The notes beneath the pieces were generated by a model. The model made no database searches. It was given only the letters and a program-made list of their open reading frames with translations, and had not been told where the DNA came from. From positions 1 through 64,000 of the forward strand of contig JAXQJY010000027.1 in the NCBI GenBank assembly GCA_037042185.1: a stretch of DNA of 64,000 bases. Reading direction: 5' to 3'. Below, piece by piece: positions 60,001 through 64,000 of this stretch. Position 1 is the stretch's first letter. Each line of letters begins with the position of its first letter. The position numbers and the translations under genes are program-made. The stretch is from Sordariomycetes sp. S80-01Y. Its lineage: Eukaryota > Ascomycota > Sordariomycetes.

Positions 60001-61525
60001 TCGATTAAATCGAGTGCTGGGCTGACAGGCACTTTGAGCGTTTTAAGAGTCGTCAAAGTGCAAAGAGGTACAACCTCCATCAAATTTCAATCCCGCGCTG
60101 TGAAGGTCTATATTTTCCTAGGTGCCATTTGGTCCATATTTTAAGAAGACTCAAGTTGACAGTGTCGAAACGATCTGGAGAATATTGATTCGTCCGCCGC
60201 TCGTCTAAGTACTTACGATACACCTCGTTGACGAACACTGCAAACGTGGCGGTCATCGCTCACAGATTGTATATACACACTAGCCAGCCAGGAACCGTAG
60301 ATTCACACAACGTATCTTCACTCTTCTCCTAGATAAAATCTAAAAAAGCCCAAACTCCCTCAAAAAGTGCACCAGCCGAGCACCATGCTGGAGCTCTCTC
60401 GCATATCCGATCTAGAATTCCCTCACGCGCATGTCCTTCCCAGAGACTGGGCTGAAAGTCAGAATGGTTTCTCCTTGATGATCGTACTTCTCATAGAGCA
60501 TGAGAGAAAAGGAGATATAGGGTAATCATGACTGGCCCTCATCCCGGGGTTCTGACTATTTGGTGATATGACTACAAGGATTCCGCTTAAGCATCACAAC
60601 TGCAGTTGACATTAAGCATTCCGAAGGTTCTAGTCATGAGAAATAAAAAGGTCTACATCGTCGAAAGTCGGTAAAACAGGCCCATGTACTGCGCCACCAA
60701 GTCCACAGAGGACCAGTGCTGGAATTAGGTCACCGTATATGGGATCAATCCAACCCTGGAGCGATGCAGATCTGGGCGCAGATGACTTGAGTATGATGAT
60801 GACTCGGCATATCGTCTTATACTACCTGTAACAAATGACCTCCATGTTCTGGACTACCGTAGGCGTCGACAGGCTTATAGCTCTATGTCGCGGAGCTTTT
60901 TGGCCGACATCACGCGCGGTAGCACGTCAGACTGAAGTCATAAATTTCATTCTCCTGTGAGACGTTGTATTCGATCGCGTTAATTTGGAGTTTACTGCTG
61001 AATGGTTTTGTATCCTCCGGTGTTGTCACATGCCTGGACACATGTACCATCGCGACCCATTGTTGGTAATACCAGGTGACGAGAACTCCTCGGTTTAGGC
61101 AGCACGATATACGCTGTCACAGCTCGTCTCTCCTCCGTCTGTGAGGTCATCTAGAGTCAAATAGCTCCAAATAGACCGACAGAAGTACTAGTGTTCACAG
61201 CGATATCAGCGGAGGCCATGTCCGACTTCACACCCTCCGGCAACTTTTGGGGTAATGATGCCGCATCCACTGACACATCTCCATTTCATCCTTTGGGTCC
61301 TCACGATTGAGCTGGTTTTCGACGTGCGAATGATGACATAACACGCTCAGTAGTACTTAGGTGATTGCCTGCGTCTCACAGCGTACGTTGCTGTATAAGA
61401 ATAGGCATTGCTCCTCGATGCTCGAGACTCCGAACGCTCCTCAAGAGAGACGCGAATATTTCAACTCAGCTCCAACAAAGCACACAGATCATTCTCGAAA
61501 ACCAACAATCAGACATCTGACCACC
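57057..61525. other. 4.5-kb gene-poor stretch
   Basis: A-rich sequence near 57830-57900. At 59049-59255 (+) a 68-codon open stretch without ATG reads like protein (KNLDPNANVDPKYTDPETYP) and may be a decayed exon. The last 100 bases are a typical CA-rich leader for the SDR at 61526. Nothing else could be supported. Confidence 0.4.
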
Positions 61526-62496
61526 ATGGATGCTGCCAAAGATAGAGCCCACAAGGTTGCCAGTGCTCTCGACCCCACCAGAAACGATGGTAAAGGCGGA
61601 TCCGCCTCTGGTCTGGAGCGTGACATGGATCCGAAACCAACCAAGGTGCATCTCGATCAGGAAGCTTATGTAGCTTCCCACAAGCTCAAGGATAAGAGAG
61701 CCTTGATCACCGGAGGTGATTCTGGCATTGGCCGCTCCATTGCGATTCTTTTTGCCATGGAAGGGGCCAAAGTTGCCATTGTCTACCTCCCCTCCGAAGA
61801 GGCCGACGCGCAGCACACGAAGGAGCAAGTTGAGAAGAATGGCGGCGTTATCGAGCTCATCGCCAGCGACTTGACCAGTTCCACGAACTGCAAAGACGTT
61901 GCTTCCCGTGTCAACACTGCGCTTGGTGGCGTCGACATCCTCGTTAACAACGCCGCTTCTCGGCAGGAACAGCAGGACATTACTGGAATCTCCGAGTATG
62001 TGCAGCTGAATCTTCCCTAGTAATAAGTGAACAGCCTATCTGACCAAAATTTAGCGAGCAATGGATCAAGACGTTGAGAACCAATGTGGACTCTTATTTT
62101 TACCTTACCAAGCACTGTCTACCCTTCATGTCCGCAGGTGGTAGCATCATTAACGGCGCCTCAGTCGACTCGTACATCGGAGTCCCTTCTCGTCTCGACT
62201 ACGCCACCAGTAAGGGGGCTGTCGTTGCCTTTACGCGAGCCCTATCGAACGAGCTCGTCAAAAAGGACATCCGAGTCAACGCTGTCGCCGCAGGTCCTGT
62301 ATGGAGCCCTCTCGTTGCGACTGGAGTCAGCGGCGAATCCCAGAAGGGCCACGGACTTGGAAACTCGACACCTATGGGTAGATTTGGCCAGCCGGTGGAG
62401 GTTGCTACAAGCTATGTCTTCCTTGCTAGCAAGGAGAGCTCGCTTTTCAGTGGGCAGACGCTGCACCCCAACGGTGGCATTGTCGTCAACGGTTGA
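61526..62496 (+). CDS. Short-chain dehydrogenase/reductase, YghA-like
   Basis: Two exons, 61526-61995 and 62055-62496, give 303 residues. A charged N-terminal extension (1-55) precedes the cofactor motif TGGDSGIGR (62-70). NNAAS replaces NNAG, and the catalytic set Ser193, Tyr206 and Lys210 (YATSK) is intact, with INGASVDSY upstream. The C-terminus GQTLHPNGGIVVNG matches bacterial YghA/YdaD-type and fungal homologues, NAD(P)-dependent enzymes of glucose-dehydrogenase-like build. The start at 61526 has a strong context (CCACCATGG); an in-frame ATG at 61418 lies in what looks like leader. The 59-nt intron has GTATGT, CTGACC and TTTAG. Substrate unknown, perhaps a sugar or aldehyde. Confidence 0.92.
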
Positions 62497-63032
62497 AATT
62501 AGGAGACGCAAGCGATGGAGCATTTCCACGAGATTGATACGCTAGGCTTGGAAAATAAAGCTCTGATGCCATTTTTCATTCTGTCCTGTTCTTGCGATAG
62601 TATCCCAGCGATTGGAGAAATCTGTTATAAACGTAATGGCTAGGGAATCCCAGAGTGTAGTAGACCATTGACTGTCCTGCTGATGTCGGCGAGCGCAACG
62701 TCGTCGCAACATTGTCAAATAATCACTCGCGAGCTTCTCTTAACAGTTTTTGAGGCAGAATACATGGAGATGATAGGTATCTATAGGATGTTGCCATGCA
62801 AGCCGATGTCCACATCATCCACATTGACTTGCTCGAGGATGCTGAACGTGAGCAGCGTCGAGGCACTCTTGACACTAACGTGGATCTATTCAGGCTCATT
62901 CGTGCGCTGGCGCTAGAATATCTTGTTACCCAGTAGATTTTGTGTAATGTGAACACATGTCTTGGGCTTGTCTGACTGGATGGGCTTGTTACAGCGAACG
63001 CAACGCAAACTAACCGCCGATTCAGGTTCGCT
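62497..63032. other. Intergenic stretch between convergent genes
   Basis: 3' regions of the SDR and the gluconokinase; no other feature seen. Confidence 0.5.
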
Positions 63033-63659
63033 CTACAGCACTTCGGAAACCACAGCGAATGCAGCACGCTTCACATCTTCAAGCGGCGGGACCACGCTGA
63101 CCATTGCTGTATCCTGTTCATCTATCCCGGGCCTCTCCAGAGCGTCGAATTGCGTGGCAACAAGATGGGGATCCGCAAAATGGCCAGTCCTACGGTTGGC
63201 TCTTTGTTGGAGCACAGACTCTGGTGCATCGAGAAACAGGAATCGGACTTCAAGGCCTCCACGCTCTTGACAAATACCACGCAAGGTGTCTCTGTAACCG
63301 CGCTTCAGAGCAGAACAGGACACGACAAGACGATGCGGGCCAGACTCCTGAGCGGAATTCAGCGTATGCCTGCTGAGGGCTTCCAGCCAACCCTGACGGT
63401 CTGAGTCATTCAGGGGTTCGCCCTTGTGCATTTTCTCGACGTTTGCTTTCGGGTGGAACTGCGATCGTGATAAGCGAACAGTCGAGGGTCATGGCGCGTT
63501 GCGTGTCCGTACGTCGTCACCCTCGACTAAGCGGGCGTCAAGTTGCGAAGCGAGAAACTTGGCGATTGTAGTTTTCCCCGAGGCGGTAGCCCCCGAGACG
63601 AACAAGGCCCATGGGTAGTGCCGGCTCACGCTTTGGTCGTCGTTGGAATTTCGGGTCAT
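63033..63659 (-). CDS. Gluconokinase
   Basis: Two exons, 63659-63513 and 63458-63033, give 190 residues, the usual family length. The P-loop is GATASGKTT (23-31). LVEGDD at the end of exon 1 joins FHPKANVEKMHKGEPLND in exon 2, the gluconate-binding signature of the GntK/IdnK family. VVSCSALKRGYRD and LFLDAPESVLQQRANRR (the lid) follow. It phosphorylates D-gluconate to 6-phosphogluconate with ATP, feeding the pentose phosphate pathway, in the cytosol. The start at 63659 is the Met closest to the fold. The 54-nt intron has a GTACGG donor and an ATCGCAG end. It is convergent with the SDR, which may also act on sugars. Confidence 0.93.
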
Positions 63660-64000
63660 CTTGGGCTGCTGAAGTGCAATCCAGTCACCTCTCCATGTAG
63701 GTGCGCAGGCGTCGGTGACCGACGACAAGAAGGTTGATCCGAAGAAAAGGTATGATTTATTTGCTTGGGTTGACGAGTTTGTGGCACCTGAGACGAAAAT
63801 GATAGCACTTGAGCGACGTGGTGGTAAATGCAAAGTCCGAATCCGAGTCGCGACGTCACAATTCTGTAACACCCCCGTACGATGTGGAGGAATAGTTCCG
63901 TAATCGACGCACAATGACAGAAGCTCTGTCGCGAAGGCGATCCAAAATGGCTTCTTCTTTGCTTGGAGATACCCTATGTTATCGTTGGTATTTGAGCTCT
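63660..64000. other. Upstream region of the gluconokinase gene
   Basis: The minus-strand frame continues open upstream of the chosen start but loses all family resemblance, so it is taken as leader and promoter. No motif stands out. Confidence 0.4.

Noticed and set aside
61361-61525. Longer N-terminus for the SDR at 61526
   Set aside because: It would need a non-ATG start, or the ATG at 61418; the sequence is leader-like and CCACCATGG at 61526 is the best start.

Overview
This window looks like nuclear DNA of a filamentous ascomycete (Pezizomycotina, Eurotiales-like). Nearly every convincing gene has several exons with very short introns (about 45-75 nt), GTAAGT/GTGAGT donors and CTAAC/CTGAC-like branch sites. 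The protein families fit: Zn2Cys6 regulators, Pth11/CFEM-type rhodopsin-domain receptors, a LaeA-like methyltransferase, a membrane P450, a DUF3425 bZIP protein and an MFS sugar transporter. No rRNA, tRNA or CRISPR was seen. Exon boundaries were set by hand from splice motifs and by requiring the summed exon length to be a multiple of three.

Layout. 0-3.5 kb is a degenerate zone: a retroelement remnant with RIP-like mutation and 18-bp tandem repeats, one interrupted small gene, and 3' fragments of an aldo/keto reductase and of a membrane protein. 4.9-11.3 kb carries a CFEM/rhodopsin-domain receptor (+), a multi-pass membrane gene (-) and a second rhodopsin-domain gene (-). 11.3-14.5 kb appears empty. 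14.5-23.5 kb holds an alpha/beta hydrolase, a type I sulfatase, a Zn2Cys6 regulator and a divergent sugar-porter-type MFS transporter; the last three look like a small catabolic group. 24.6-34.2 kb holds a Zn2Cys6 protein divergent from an SDR, an amino-acid permease, a second SDR with an apparent one-base frameshift, and a bZIP/DUF3425 protein.

34.2-47 kb is gene-poor but contains several genes that need splicing to be visible: a 94-aa two-exon protein, a four-exon DUF6594 membrane protein, a caspase-like protein with C-terminal membrane segments, a four-exon cysteine-rich secreted protein with a knottin-like cysteine pattern, and a PPxY-bearing cytosolic protein. 47.9-51.9 kb is a divergent seven-exon P450 / nine-exon LaeA-like methyltransferase pair, plausibly sharing one promoter and tailoring a secondary metabolite. 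53-64 kb has a 252-aa unknown protein, a membrane-anchored collagen-like protein, an orphan C2HC zinc-finger exon, an SDR and a gluconokinase, with a long apparently empty stretch (57-61.5 kb).

No single large biosynthetic cluster (PKS, NRPS or terpene synthase) is visible. The most unusual items are the mini-exon-containing cysteine-rich secreted protein, the membrane-tethered collagen-like protein whose Gly-X-Y register survives several glycine losses, and the stand-alone caspase-like membrane protein close to a DUF6594 gene.
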